NCBI RefSeq assembly: GCF_040639655.1
Contig: NZ_JBFAAI010000013.1
Coordinates: forward strand, 124,001-188,000
From: Actinoplanes sp040639655
Lineage (GTDB): Bacteria; Actinomycetota; Actinomycetes; Mycobacteriales; Micromonosporaceae
DNA length: 64,000 nucleotides
Direction of reading: 5' to 3'
Both the position numbers and the translations under genes were made by a program. The notes beneath the pieces are model-generated. The model ran no database searches. It was given only the letters and a program-made list of their open reading frames with translations, and was not told where the DNA came from. Below are positions 45,499-55,243 of the stretch, in pieces. The stretch's first letter is position 1, and every line of letters begins with the position of its first letter.

Positions 45499-46428
45499 GT
45501 GGGCTACGCGATGGTGATGGGCGAGGCGCTGATCGACCTGCTCGAAGCAGACCTCGACGGCGAACAGGTCTACCGGCAGGCGATCGGCGGGGCGCCGCTC
45601 AACGTCGCGGTCGGGGTCGCACGCCTCGGCGGCGCGGTCCGCTACGCCGGGACCCTCGGCAGCGACGTCCTCGGCGACCGCATCGCTGCCTTCCTCCGCG
45701 ACACCGGCGTCGACGACCGGGGTGTACGGCGGGTCGCCGCTCCCACCACCCTCGCCGTCACCACGTTCGAGGGCGCCGAGCCGACATTCACCTTCTACGG
45801 CGAACCGCCGTCCTACGCCCTCCTCGGCGCGGACGACGTCGACCTCGCCGGTGCCGCGGGTGCCGCCGTCCTCTACACCGGATCCATCTGCCTGCTGCGC
45901 GAACCGTTCCGGGCTGCCGCACGCGCCGCCTGGCGGACCTCCGGGCCGCTGCGGGTCTTCGACCCCAACGTACGGCCCACCCTGCTGCCGGACACCGCCG
46001 CCGTGGACGCCCTGCGCGACCTCGTCGAGGAGTTCTCCGCCACTGCTGACCTGGTGAAACTAAGCTCGGCGGATGCCGTGACGCTCTACGGCGAGCACGA
46101 TCCGGCAGCCGCCGCGGCCCGGATCCGGGGACTCGGCGCGGGTGCCGTGGTGGTGACCTGCGGTTCGAAGGGCGCCCATGTCGACGCCCCGGACGGCGCC
46201 ACCATGATCCCCGCCCCGGTGGTGGCGGCCGTCGACGCCACCGGCGCCGGCGACTCGGTGATGGCCGCGCTGATCAGCCGCCTGCTGGCCACCGGGCGGC
46301 TGGGTGGCGTCGACGACTGGACCGGGCACGTGCGCTTCGCCCTGTCGGTGGCCGGTCTCGTCTGCGAACGCAAGGGCGGCGCCGTCGCGATGCCCACCCC
46401 CGACGAGCTCCGGGCCCGCTGGGGCTGA
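45499..46428 (+). CDS. PfkB-family carbohydrate kinase (fructokinase-like)
   Basis: A 309-residue ribokinase-fold sugar kinase. GEALIDLLEAD near the start, the PfkB-1 region IGGAPLNVAVGVARLGG, the DPNVRPTLL segment, and the ATP/anion-hole motif VDATGAGDSVMAAL with the catalytic Asp are present. Layout resembles bacterial fructokinases. GTG 45499 is used; GAGAGG lies 9 nt upstream. Single gene, convergent with the thioesterase, palindromic repeats between. Confidence 0.9.
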   Translation: MGYAMVMGEALIDLLEADLDGEQVYRQAIGGAPLNVAVGVARLGGAVRYAGTLGSDVLGDRIAAFLRDTGVDDRGVRRVAAPTTLAVTTFEGAEPTFTFYGEPPSYALLGADDVDLAGAAGAAVLYTGSICLLREPFRAAARAAWRTSGPLRVFDPNVRPTLLPDTAAVDALRDLVEEFSATADLVKLSSADAVTLYGEHDPAAAAARIRGLGAGAVVVTCGSKGAHVDAPDGATMIPAPVVAAVDATGAGDSVMAALISRLLATGRLGGVDDWTGHVRFALSVAGLVCERKGGAVAMPTPDELRARWG

Positions 46429-46435
46429 GCACCCC

Positions 46436-46478
46436 GCGTGGTGACCTGCGGCGCGAATAGGGGCGGGGGTCACCACGC
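46436..46478. repeat. palindromic intergenic repeat, unit 3
   Basis: GCGTGGTGACC (46436-46446) and GGTCACCACGC (46468-46478), a perfect 11-bp inverted repeat. Same family as 7148-7252, again between convergent genes. Confidence 0.75.
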
Positions 46479-46496
46479 TGCGGCTGCGTGCCGGCA

Positions 46497-46540
46497 GTGG
46501 GGTGAGTTGCGGTGTGTTCCGGGCCGCGGGTCACCACGCG
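46497..46540. repeat. palindromic intergenic repeat, unit 4
   Basis: GTGGGGTGAGTTGCGG on the left and CCGGGCCGCGGGTCACCAC on the right, sharing the GGGCCGCGG core with the units at 7.2 kb. It ends 7 bp before the thioesterase stop. Confidence 0.65.
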
Positions 46541-46547
46541 GGGAGGG

Positions 46548-46940
46548 TCAGTCGCCGAGGGCTCGGGCGATGAAACGCTGCCGATCGAGGAGGACGCGTT
46601 CGATGCGGACCTCGGCGACCAGCGTGTCGCCGTCGTGGACGGTCACCTCGAAGAACAGTTTCGGCCCGTCCACCTTGGTCAGCGTGGCATGCGCGGCGAC
46701 CCGGCGGCCGAGCGGCGTCGGCGCCCGGTGCTCGATCTCGGCCCGGCTGCCGACCGTGGTGATCCCGCCGGGGATCAGGCGCGCGGTCGCGGCGACCGTC
46801 GCCGCCTCGGCCAGGGCGAGAACCCGCGGCGTGGCCAGGACCGGCACATCGCCGGAGCCGAGGGACTGGGCGGTGTCGGCGTCGGTGACCGTCAACTCGA
46901 CCCGGGCGCTGAGACCGGGTGCGAACTCCGGAAGCTCCAC
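46548..46940 (-). CDS. FlK-like hot-dog thioesterase
   Basis: A 130-residue single hot-dog domain. Segments GSGDVPVLATPRVLALAEAATV, LIPGGITTVGSRAEIEHRAPTPLG and ATLTKVDGPKLFFEVTVHDG match the fluoroacetyl-CoA thioesterase-like family, which hydrolyses acyl-CoA. Natural substrate unknown. GTG 46940 is fixed by TAAGCT 6 nt upstream, a box overlapping the stop of the neighbouring PH-domain gene. Confidence 0.85.
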   Translation of the reverse strand: MELPEFAPGLSARVELTVTDADTAQSLGSGDVPVLATPRVLALAEAATVAATARLIPGGITTVGSRAEIEHRAPTPLGRRVAAHATLTKVDGPKLFFEVTVHDGDTLVAEVRIERVLLDRQRFIARALGD

Positions 46941-46946
46941 TGGTAG

Positions 46947-46952
46947 AGCTTA
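46947..46952 (-). promoter_or_regulatory. -10 box, leaderless start of thioesterase
   Basis: Minus-strand TAAGCT separated by 6 nt from the GTG at 46940; it spans the stop codon of the upstream gene (46950-46952). Confidence 0.5.
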
Positions 46953-48749
46953 AGACTGTTGGGGCCGCTGCCAGTACGTCTCGTCGGCCGGATCGCCGGG
47001 CGGCGGCGGAACGGCGCCGAGCGGTAGCGCCCCGGGCGGGATGAAGCCGGGCGAAACGTCACCGGACGAGACGGCAGCCGACGATCCCGGGCCGGTCGGG
47101 ACAGGGCCGGGCGAGACAGCAGCGGGCGGGACGGCGCCGGGCGGGACGGCAGCGGACGGCACCTGGCTGGGCGAGATAGGGCCGGTCGGGGCTGGGCCGG
47201 TCGGGATCGCAATGGGCGGAATGCCGTCGTGAGCGGCGGCGCGGGCCTGGCGGGCGCGGGCGGCCAGCTGATCGGCGATCGCGTACGCCTCGGTGAGGTC
47301 CCGGTCGCGGGCCACGCCGGCGCGCCCGCCGGCGGTGTCGGCGTAGACGGTGGCCAGCCCGAACCGCCGCTGCAGCGGGCCCTGCACGACTCGCACGCTC
47401 TGCATCCTGGCGTACGGCACGAGCGTCATCTCCCTGGTCAGTCGCCCGGACCGGCTCACGAAGACCGTGTCGGCGAGCCCCGCACCGTAGAACCGGAGCC
47501 CGAACGGGTGCAGCCAGCGGGCCCGCAGCGGGGGCGGTGAGGTGGCGAGCCCGGCCAGGTCGACGCCGGGCAGGGCGGCCGCGACCAGGGTGCGGGCCTG
47601 GGCCGGGTCGCCGACCGGCATGAGACGGTCGGAGCCCTGGTCGTCGCCGGGCTCGGGGCCGGACATGCCGGCCACGTCCAGTGTCAGGTACAGCCAGCGC
47701 TTGCTCCGCCACAACAGCGGCCAGATGATCCGCACGGTCTGCACGCGGTGCGGCGGCACGACCTGGCTGCGGGTCTCGAGCAGCCCGTAGTTGACGATCA
47801 GCCGTTCCCCGCGGAACAGCCGGAAGTTCCAGTCGCGCAGCACCCGCCGGATCGGCTGCAGGAGCACACCGGCCATCGCGGTGACGGTGCTGGCGATGCC
47901 GATGAACGTCCACGTGCCCTCCATCACGAACTGCGTGATCACCCAGGCCACACCGAACGGCAGGAAGAACGCCTGCGGCGTGAGCAACTGGCTGATCAGC
48001 AGGTTGCGGTTGCGGACCTGGAAGAGCGGCGGCTGCTCCGCTACGGGCATGGCGGGCGCCGCGACGGAGGACGGATGGGTGGCGGGGCCCGATGAGGCGG
48101 CGGCCGCGCGGGCGGACAGGGAGAGCAGCCGCTCGCGCAGCGCGGCCGCGTCCCGGACGGTCAGGTAGGCGAGCGGCGCCTCGGTCTTGCTGCCGCCGAC
48201 GACCTCGAGCCGGAGCTCGGCGAGCCCGCTGAGCTGGGCGAGCAGCGGCCGGCGCACCTCGACGGCCTGGAGCCGGTCGAGTGGGATGGCCCGGTTGCGC
48301 CGCCACACGAGTCCCTCGGCGATGCGCAGCTCGCGGCCGACGACGTGGTAGCCGGTGTTCCACCACCCGATCGCCGAGACGACCACCACGGCGACCGCGA
48401 GGCCGAGGACGATCAGCGCGAAGTCGGTGGCCCCGACCCGCCCGAGGGTGTTCCAGGAGAGCGCCGCGGCGATCACGGCGATGCTCTTGGCACCTTTCAG
48501 CAGCGGGCTGAGCGGGTGGAGCCGCTGACGGGCCTCGGCGTCCGGCCCGGCGAAAGGCACGTCCGGCCCGGCGGAAGGCACGGCGTCCGGCCCGGCGGAA
48601 GGCACGGCGGAAGGCGCGGCGTCCGCTGCCGGTCCCGGTTGCGGCAGACCCTCAGCCGGTACGTCCGGAGTCGCCGGCCCGCCCAGCGCGGGCCCGGCCG
48701 GCAGATCAGCGTCCGGCGGCGTGGGGTGGGGGAGCCCGGCGCTGGTCAC
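46950..48749 (-). CDS. membrane protein with bacterial PH domains (YdbT-like)
   Basis: A 599-residue membrane protein. After about 70 low-complexity residues (PSAGPD repeats), it has helices near residues 90-145, a PH (bPH_2) domain (NTGYHVVGRELRIAEGLVW), more helices, and a second PH domain (VNYGLLETRSQVVPPHRVQ) with a third C-terminal one (LVPYARMQSVRVVQGPLQRRFG). The tail is Pro/Ser-rich. GTG 48749 overlaps the stop of the smaller PH gene, as in YdbS-YdbT pairs. Role uncertain; membrane stress functions are known for relatives. Confidence 0.85.
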   Translation of the reverse strand: MTSAGLPHPTPPDADLPAGPALGGPATPDVPAEGLPQPGPAADAAPSAVPSAGPDAVPSAGPDVPFAGPDAEARQRLHPLSPLLKGAKSIAVIAAALSWNTLGRVGATDFALIVLGLAVAVVVVSAIGWWNTGYHVVGRELRIAEGLVWRRNRAIPLDRLQAVEVRRPLLAQLSGLAELRLEVVGGSKTEAPLAYLTVRDAAALRERLLSLSARAAAASSGPATHPSSVAAPAMPVAEQPPLFQVRNRNLLISQLLTPQAFFLPFGVAWVITQFVMEGTWTFIGIASTVTAMAGVLLQPIRRVLRDWNFRLFRGERLIVNYGLLETRSQVVPPHRVQTVRIIWPLLWRSKRWLYLTLDVAGMSGPEPGDDQGSDRLMPVGDPAQARTLVAAALPGVDLAGLATSPPPLRARWLHPFGLRFYGAGLADTVFVSRSGRLTREMTLVPYARMQSVRVVQGPLQRRFGLATVYADTAGGRAGVARDRDLTEAYAIADQLAARARQARAAAHDGIPPIAIPTGPAPTGPISPSQVPSAAVPPGAVPPAAVSPGPVPTGPGSSAAVSSGDVSPGFIPPGALPLGAVPPPPGDPADETYWQRPQQS

Positions 48750-49261
48750 AGGCCCTCGGCCCGGTCCTCGCCGAGGGCGGTCAGCCGGTCGCGCAGCCGG
48801 GACGCCTCGTCCGGTGGCAGGCCGGGGACCCGGGCGTTGCTTGCCGCGGCGGCGGTGTGCAGCTGGACGGTGGCGAGCCCGAACGCCCGCTCCAGCGGCC
48901 CGGCCGTGACGTCGACGTACTGCATCCGCGCGTACGGGACGATGGACAGGTGCCGGACCACCAGGCCGTGCCGGACCAGCAGGTCCTTGTCGCGTTCGGC
49001 GTAGCCCCAGGCCCGGACGGCCCGGACGGCGACGACGGCCCGCCAGACACCGAGCAGCACCACCGCCCCCATGCCGTAGAACCAGGGCGACCCACCGACG
49101 ATCAGGTATCCGGCGAGCAGGCCGCCGAACAACGCCACGGTCCAGGCGGCGATCCCGATCAGGTGGACGACGATCAGGCGGGGGGAGACCGGGCGCCATG
49201 CGACGGTGCCGGGCCAGGGCTCCAGTGCATCGACGGCGGTTGACGCAGACGGCTCGCTCAC
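48746..49261 (-). CDS. small PH-domain membrane protein (YdbS-like)
   Basis: A 171-residue protein with two hydrophobic helices near residues 30-75 (LIGIAAWTVALFGGLLAGYLI and a second) followed by one PH domain (LLVRHGLVVRHLSIVPYARMQYVDVTAGPLERAFG). It is translated just before its larger partner with a GTGA overlap. GTG 49261 is fixed by TAGGCT 6 nt upstream. Confidence 0.87.
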   Translation of the reverse strand: MSEPSASTAVDALEPWPGTVAWRPVSPRLIVVHLIGIAAWTVALFGGLLAGYLIVGGSPWFYGMGAVVLLGVWRAVVAVRAVRAWGYAERDKDLLVRHGLVVRHLSIVPYARMQYVDVTAGPLERAFGLATVQLHTAAAASNARVPGLPPDEASRLRDRLTALGEDRAEGL

Positions 49262-49267
49262 ACCTGA

Positions 49268-49273
49268 AGCCTA
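49268..49273 (-). promoter_or_regulatory. -10 box, leaderless start of PH-domain operon
   Basis: Minus-strand TAGGCT separated by 6 nt from the GTG at 49261; it lies next to the stop of the following gene. Confidence 0.55.
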
Positions 49274-49525
49274 GGAGACGATCGCACCGTCCGACGAGGC
49301 GAAGGGAGTGACCTCACGCAGGAAACCGCGCGCCTCGAGGAAGCTGCCCAGGGTGGACCGGTGATCGCCGCAGGCCAGCCAGGTCTTCCGGCGCTCCGGC
49401 GTGTGGATTTTCGGGTTGTTCCAGTGCAGCTTCCACTCGGCCGCGGCCCGGCAGCCCTTGGCCGAGCACTGCGGTGCGATCGGTGGCGTGAGCTGGGGCT
49501 GGATCTGCAGGAAGTCCTCGACCAT
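49271..49525 (-). CDS. small Cys/His protein, probably zinc-binding
   Basis: An 84-residue protein with PQCSAKGCRAAAEW and WLACGDHRSTLGSFL: Cys-x4-Cys and Cys-x2-His suggest one zinc site. This family is common in actinobacteria and sometimes mislabelled acetone carboxylase; its function is unknown to me. ATG 49525 begins at MVEDFLQ. An upstream extension is open but Arg/Ser-rich and includes a strong hairpin, so it is not used. Confidence 0.75.
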   Translation of the reverse strand: MVEDFLQIQPQLTPPIAPQCSAKGCRAAAEWKLHWNNPKIHTPERRKTWLACGDHRSTLGSFLEARGFLREVTPFASSDGAIVS

Positions 49526-49885
49526 GCCGTAACAGTACGGATGGGAGCGGAAAAGTTTGAGCGCCGGGCGGCCACGGGGGAAGCCGCCCGGCGACGAGGC
49601 AAATGCTACACGCTTCGCAAGGTCGCGTGAGTACCCGGTGACGGTGCCCGATCCGGCGGATCGCGCAGAAAGATCCACACCTTCGGCCCATGGCACTCTG
49701 GGCTGCGAAGACATCCGGATCCGGCGGTGATGACGCCCGGACGGCGACAGGGGTCCCTATGCTGCCGTGCAGTGGGCCCGGCGATCGGGCTCTTAGGAAC
49801 CTCTCAGCCGTGTGTTGTTGGGTGTCGTGTAAGTCTTGAGCGTCGGCAATGACGTGCCGGCGATCTCGATCGTTGTGGAGGACCG
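49526..49885. other. 360-bp divergent intergenic region
   Basis: Between the small Cys/His gene (-) and moxR (+). It holds a 10-bp hairpin (49563-49592) in the 5' leader of the minus-strand gene. The rest, including CAGGGGTCCCTATGCTGCC and A/T-richer stretches near 49800-49850, probably contains promoters, but no convincing -35/-10 pair is visible. Confidence 0.4.
49563..49592. other. 10-bp hairpin in 5' leader
   Basis: GCCGGGCGGC (49563-49572) pairs with GCCGCCCGGC (49583-49592) around CACGGGGGAA. It lies 38 nt upstream of the small Cys/His gene. Confidence 0.5.
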
Positions 49886-51201
<1,316 letters not shown>

Positions 51202-51205
<4 letters not shown>

Positions 51206-52215
51206 CCGCACCGGGCGCCCCGATGCCCGTCGCCCCGGACGAGGCGGCGCGGGCCGAGGCTGTCCTGGCCAAGCTGCAGCTGCTCGTCACCCGCAAACTC
51301 GACGGCCTGCTCCAGGGTGACTACGCCGGCCTGCTCCCGGGGCCGGGCAGTGAGGCCGGCGAGTCCCGGGAGTACCGGCCCGGCGACGACGTGCGGCGGA
51401 TGGACTGGCCGGTGACGGCCCGGACCACGATGCCGCACGTGCGCCGCACCGTCGCCGACCGCGAACTGGAGACCTGGCTGGCGGTGGACCTGTCGGCGAG
51501 TCTCGACTTCGGTACCGCGAAATGGCTGAAACGGGACCTGGTGATCGCGGCCGCCACGGCGATGGCTCACCTCACCGTCCGGGGCGGCAACCGGATCGGC
51601 GCCGTGGTGGGCACCGGCTCCGGCGTACCCGAGAAGGAACCGGGCGGGAGCTGGTGGCGCCGTAAGGCGGCCGCCAAGGCCGAGCCGCCGCCCTCGTCCC
51701 CGGTGTTGCGTCTTCCGGCGCGGCCCGGCCGCAAGGAGGCGCAGGGCCTGCTGCGGGCGATCGCCGGGACCAGAGTCCGGCCCGGCCGCACCGACCTGGG
51801 TGCCCTGATCGACATGCTGAACCGGCCACCCCGGCGGCGTGGCGTGGCCGTGGTGATCTCCGACTTCCTGGCGCCGGTGGAGGGCTGGGCCCGGCCGGTG
51901 AAGAAACTCGGGGTGCGCCACGACGTGCTGGCCATCGAGGTGGTCGACCCGCGTGAGCTGGAGCTGCCGGACGTCGGTGTGCTGACGCTCGCCGACCCGG
52001 AGTCCGGGATGCTGCACGAGGTCCAGACGTCCGATCCGAAACTGCGCCGGCGGTACGCGGAAGCGGCCGGGGAGCAGCGTGCCGCGATCGCCCGCGCGTT
52101 GCGGGCGGCCGGTGCCGCTCATCTGCGGCTGCGCACCGACACCGACTGGCTGCTCGACATGGTCCGCTTCGTGGCCGCTCAGCGCCACGCCCGTACCCGA
52201 GGGACCACACGATGA
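51202..52215 (+). CDS. DUF58 domain protein (MoxR partner)
   Basis: A 337-residue protein with the DUF58 signature YRPGDDVRRMDWPVTART and a VWA-like core (AVDLSASLDFG; VVISDFLAP). It usually follows moxR and is thought to be an adaptor. ATG overlaps the moxR stop and its own stop overlaps the next ATG, so the three genes are one coupled unit. Confidence 0.93.
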
Positions 52216-53162
52216 TCCGTTTCCTGGAGCCGTGGTGGCTGCTGATGTTGCTGCCGGTCCTGGCCATGGCCGGGACGTACGTCTGGCGACAGTTCCGCAA
52301 GCGGCAGTACGCGATGCGGTTCACCAACGTCGACCTGCTGCGCACGCTCGCACCGAAGGGCCTGGGCTGGCGGCGGCACGCGTCGGCGGGCGCGTTCCTG
52401 CTGATGCTCGGTGCGCTGGCGGCCGCGACGGCCCGCCCGTCGGTCGACACCGAGGAGCCGCTCGAGCGGGCCACCGTGATGCTGGCCATCGACGTCTCGC
52501 TGTCGATGCAGGCCGAGGACGTGGAGCCGAGCCGGATCGAGGCGGCGCAGGAGGCGGCGAAGGCGTTCGTCAGCGAGCTGCCGCCCACGTACAACCTGGG
52601 GCTGGTGTCGTTCGCGAAAGCGGCGAACGTGCAGGTGGCGCCGACGAAGGACCGGTCCGCGGTGATCGCGGCGATCGACGGGCTGACACTGGCCGAGGCG
52701 ACCGCCACCGGGGAGGCGGTGTTCACCTCGCTCGACGCGATCCGGATGGTGCCGTCGGACGGTGCCGACGGTGCGCCGCCGGCCCGGATCGTGCTGCTCT
52801 CCGACGGTTACCGCACGTCGGGCCGGTCGATCGAGGACGCGGCGACCGCGGCCGCGCAGGCCAACGTGCCGGTGTCGACCATCGCGTTCGGCACCGACAA
52901 CGGTGTGGTCGACATCCGCGGTTCGGTGCAGAAGGTGCCGGTGGACCGGCTGTCGCTGCAGGATCTGGCCGAGCAGACGAAGGGCTACTTCTACGAGGCC
53001 GCGTCGGTCAGCGAGCTGAAGCAGGTGTACGAGGACATGGGCAGCTCGATCGGGCACCGCACCGAGCCGCGCGAGGTGACGCAGTGGTACGCCGCTGCCG
53101 GCCTGCTGCTGGGGCTGGCCGGCGCCGCGATGAGCCTGTTGTGGACGTCCCGGTTGCCTTAG
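52212..53162 (+). CDS. membrane-anchored VWA-domain protein (BatA-like)
   Basis: A 316-residue protein with an N-terminal helix (LLMLLPVLAMAGTYVW), a second helix (GAFLLMLGALAAATA), a von Willebrand A domain whose metal site is AIDVSLSMQAED with the later SDGYRTSG, and a C-terminal helix (WYAAAGLLLGLAGAAMSLL). It is the likely client or partner of MoxR at the membrane. The tail overlaps a 28-residue frame on the other strand. Confidence 0.92.
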   Translation: MIRFLEPWWLLMLLPVLAMAGTYVWRQFRKRQYAMRFTNVDLLRTLAPKGLGWRRHASAGAFLLMLGALAAATARPSVDTEEPLERATVMLAIDVSLSMQAEDVEPSRIEAAQEAAKAFVSELPPTYNLGLVSFAKAANVQVAPTKDRSAVIAAIDGLTLAEATATGEAVFTSLDAIRMVPSDGADGAPPARIVLLSDGYRTSGRSIEDAATAAAQANVPVSTIAFGTDNGVVDIRGSVQKVPVDRLSLQDLAEQTKGYFYEAASVSELKQVYEDMGSSIGHRTEPREVTQWYAAAGLLLGLAGAAMSLLWTSRLP

Positions 53163-53245
53163 GGCGTGTTGTGCGCAAGGACGAACAGCACGACCACCCA
53201 CGCCGAGAGCAGGGTGAAACCGAGGGGCGCGACGAAGTTCTTCAT
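53159..53245 (-). CDS. 28-residue single-helix membrane peptide
   Basis: ATG 53245 to TAA 53159-53161. The product has one hydrophobic helix (FTLLSAWVVVLFVLAH) after MKNFVAPLG. Twenty-one of twenty-three checked third positions are G or C, which favours coding. The stop overlaps the VWA gene stop tail-to-tail. The ribosome site (GGAAGAC, 12 nt upstream) is weak, and no homologue is recognised. Confidence 0.45.
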   Translation of the reverse strand: MKNFVAPLGFTLLSAWVVVLFVLAHNTP

Positions 53246-53628
53246 GATGAAACCGTCTTCCGCTGGTGACTTTGCTGAGGCTGGGTCACTTCGCGGCCGG
53301 AACCACCGCACGCTACGACGCCGGCCTTTTCCGGGCCGGTGGCATGCGGAGGGAGATCTGGTCAGCGGTCAGAAACGCTGACGAGCGTCCCGGCCACGAC
53401 TGGGAGGATCGCTATCTCGCACAGCGATCACCTCCATACGTCGTCGGGCCTGGGACCGGTTGGGAGCGTACTCCTTAATCGCAACTTAAGAAAATCGGCC
53501 CCACACTGAACGGCGTGTAAGTCGGCGGGCCCGTCCCTCGGTCGTGGGACGGCGGGCCGATAGTCTCGCTCCTCAGAGGGCCGCTGTGACCCTGAGTGAA
53601 CCCGTGACGCCTGTCGAAGGAGTGTGTT
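53246..53628. other. 383-bp intergenic region upstream of fabG
   Basis: Contains a GC hairpin (53321-53339), an imperfect longer hairpin (53403-53434), a hairpin at 53531-53552 (CCGTCCC with GGGACGG) and a TAGTCT box at 53562 that may be the fabG -10. No gene is seen on the plus strand. Confidence 0.5.
53321..53339 (+). terminator. GC hairpin after the VWA operon
   Basis: CCGGCC (53321-53326) pairs with GGCCGG (53334-53339) with TTTTCCG as loop. Plausible terminator for moxR-DUF58-VWA, though 160 nt past the stop. Confidence 0.4.
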
Positions 53629-54333
53629 GTGGCTCGCACCGTTCTGGTGACCGGAGGAAACCGCGGTATCGGCCTGTCCATTGCGCAGGCGTTCGCGAAG
53701 CAGGGTGACCGTGTCGCTGTCACCCACCGTGGCTCGGGGGTTCCGGACGGCCTGTTCGGCGTGCAGTGCGACATCACCGACTCGGACGCGATCGACGCGG
53801 CGTTCACCTTCGTGGAGAACGAGCTCGGCCCGGTGGAGGTCCTGGTGGCCAACGCCGGCATCACCGACGACACGCTGCTCATGCGGATGACCGAGGAGCA
53901 GTTCGAGCGGGTCGTCGACACCAACCTGACCGGCTCGTTCCGGGTCGCCAAGCGGGCCAGCATGAAGATGCTGCGCGCCAAGTGGGGCCGGATCATCTTC
54001 ATCTCGTCGGTCGTCGGCCTGTACGGCGGACCCGGCCAGGTGAACTACGCGGCGAGCAAGGCCGGCCTCGTCGGCATGGCCCGTAGCATCACGCGTGAGC
54101 TGGGCGGCCGCAACATCACCGCCAACGTCGTAGCGCCCGGCTTCATCGAGACGGAGATGACCGCCGTCCTGCCGGACTCCCGCAAGGCGGAGATCATCAA
54201 GGCCGTTCCGGCCGGTCGTCTCGCCGCCGCCGACGAGGTCGCCGCGGCGGTCACCTTCCTGGCCAGCGACAGTGCGGCTTACATCTCGGGCGCCGTGCTG
54301 CCGGTCGACGGTGGTCTCGGAATGGGCCACTGA
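53629..54333 (+). CDS. fabG: 3-oxoacyl-[ACP] reductase
   Basis: NADPH-dependent reduction of beta-ketoacyl-ACP in type II fatty acid synthesis. The 234-residue SDR has VTGGNRGIG at 7-15, NAG at 75-77, and the catalytic Ser127, Tyr140 and Lys144 (VNYAASKAG). It resembles mycobacterial FabG1/MabA. GTG 53629 has AAGGAG 6 nt upstream. inhA follows after 33 nt, as in mycobacteria. Confidence 0.95.
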   Translation: MARTVLVTGGNRGIGLSIAQAFAKQGDRVAVTHRGSGVPDGLFGVQCDITDSDAIDAAFTFVENELGPVEVLVANAGITDDTLLMRMTEEQFERVVDTNLTGSFRVAKRASMKMLRAKWGRIIFISSVVGLYGGPGQVNYAASKAGLVGMARSITRELGGRNITANVVAPGFIETEMTAVLPDSRKAEIIKAVPAGRLAAADEVAAAVTFLASDSAAYISGAVLPVDGGLGMGH

Positions 54334-54366
54334 AAGCTCGGGAACTTTTTCAGGAGAGTAATCAAA

Positions 54367-55134
54367 GTGTCTGGACTGCTGGCCGGTAAACGGCTGCTCA
54401 TCACGGGTGTCATCACCGACGCCTCGATCGCCTTCTCGGCGGCGAAGATCGCCCAGGAGCAGGGGGCGACGGTCGTGCTGACCGGCTTCGGCCGCCTCTC
54501 CCTGGTGGAGCGGATCGCCAAGCGGCTGCCGGAGCCGGCGCCGGTCATCGAACTGGACGTGACGAACCCGGAACAGCTGGCCGGACTGGCCGACAAGGTC
54601 CGCGAGCACGTCGACGGGCTGGACGGCGTGGTCCACTCGATCGGCTTCGCGCCGCAGACCTGCCTCGGCGGCGGGTTCCTGGACGCGCCGTGGGAGGACG
54701 TCGCCACCGCGCTGAACGTGTCGACGTTCTCGTACAAGTCGCTGGCCACCGCCTGCCTTCCGCTCATGCCGAACGGCGGCAGCATCGTCGGCCTGACCTT
54801 CGACGCCACGAGCGCGTGGCCGGTCTACGACTGGATGGGCGTGGCCAAGGCCGGACTCGAGTCCGCCTCCCGCTACCTCGCGCTGCACCTGGGCAAGCAG
54901 GGCATCCGCAGCAACCTGGTGGCGGCCGGCCCGCTGCGCACCATGGCGGCCAAGTCGATCCCCGGCTTCGAGCAGTTCGAGGACGCGTGGGCGGAGCGGT
55001 CACCGCTCGGCTGGGATCTGTACGACACCGCGGCCGCCGGCAAGGCGATCTGCGCGCTGCTGTCCGACTGGTTCCCGGCCACCACCGGCGAGATCGTGCA
55101 CGTCGACGGGGGCTACCACGCCATCGGGGCCTGA
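54367..55134 (+). CDS. inhA: enoyl-[ACP] reductase, InhA type
   Basis: NADH-dependent reduction of enoyl-ACP in FAS-II; the mycobacterial enzyme is the isoniazid target. The 255-residue SDR keeps ITGVITDASIAFSAA, Ser91 in VHSIGFAP, Tyr154 and Lys161 in YDWMGVAKAGLES, and VVAAGP-like VAAGPLRT. GTG 54367 has AGGAGAG upstream. It sits between fabG and the ferrochelatase, an order shared with mycobacteria. Confidence 0.95.
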   Translation: MSGLLAGKRLLITGVITDASIAFSAAKIAQEQGATVVLTGFGRLSLVERIAKRLPEPAPVIELDVTNPEQLAGLADKVREHVDGLDGVVHSIGFAPQTCLGGGFLDAPWEDVATALNVSTFSYKSLATACLPLMPNGGSIVGLTFDATSAWPVYDWMGVAKAGLESASRYLALHLGKQGIRSNLVAAGPLRTMAAKSIPGFEQFEDAWAERSPLGWDLYDTAAAGKAICALLSDWFPATTGEIVHVDGGYHAIGA

Positions 55135-55243
55135 CCGCCCGGATCGGGGCGGCGGCCCCGGCGGGCTGTCGACCACGTCACAGGCGAGGGCCTGAAGGGC
55201 AGGCAAAGGCCGTTGCGGCACAGCCCGGTGGCAGGATGGGCGA

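Noticed and set aside
46920..46965. tRNA-like sequence (TGGTAGAGCTTAAGACTG)
   Set aside because: It resembles a D-arm and anticodon-arm start, but no acceptor stem, T-loop or complete cloverleaf can be formed and it lies across two genes.
49526..49720. Riboswitch upstream of the small Cys/His gene
   Set aside because: There is a strong hairpin, but I could not match it to any known riboswitch core.
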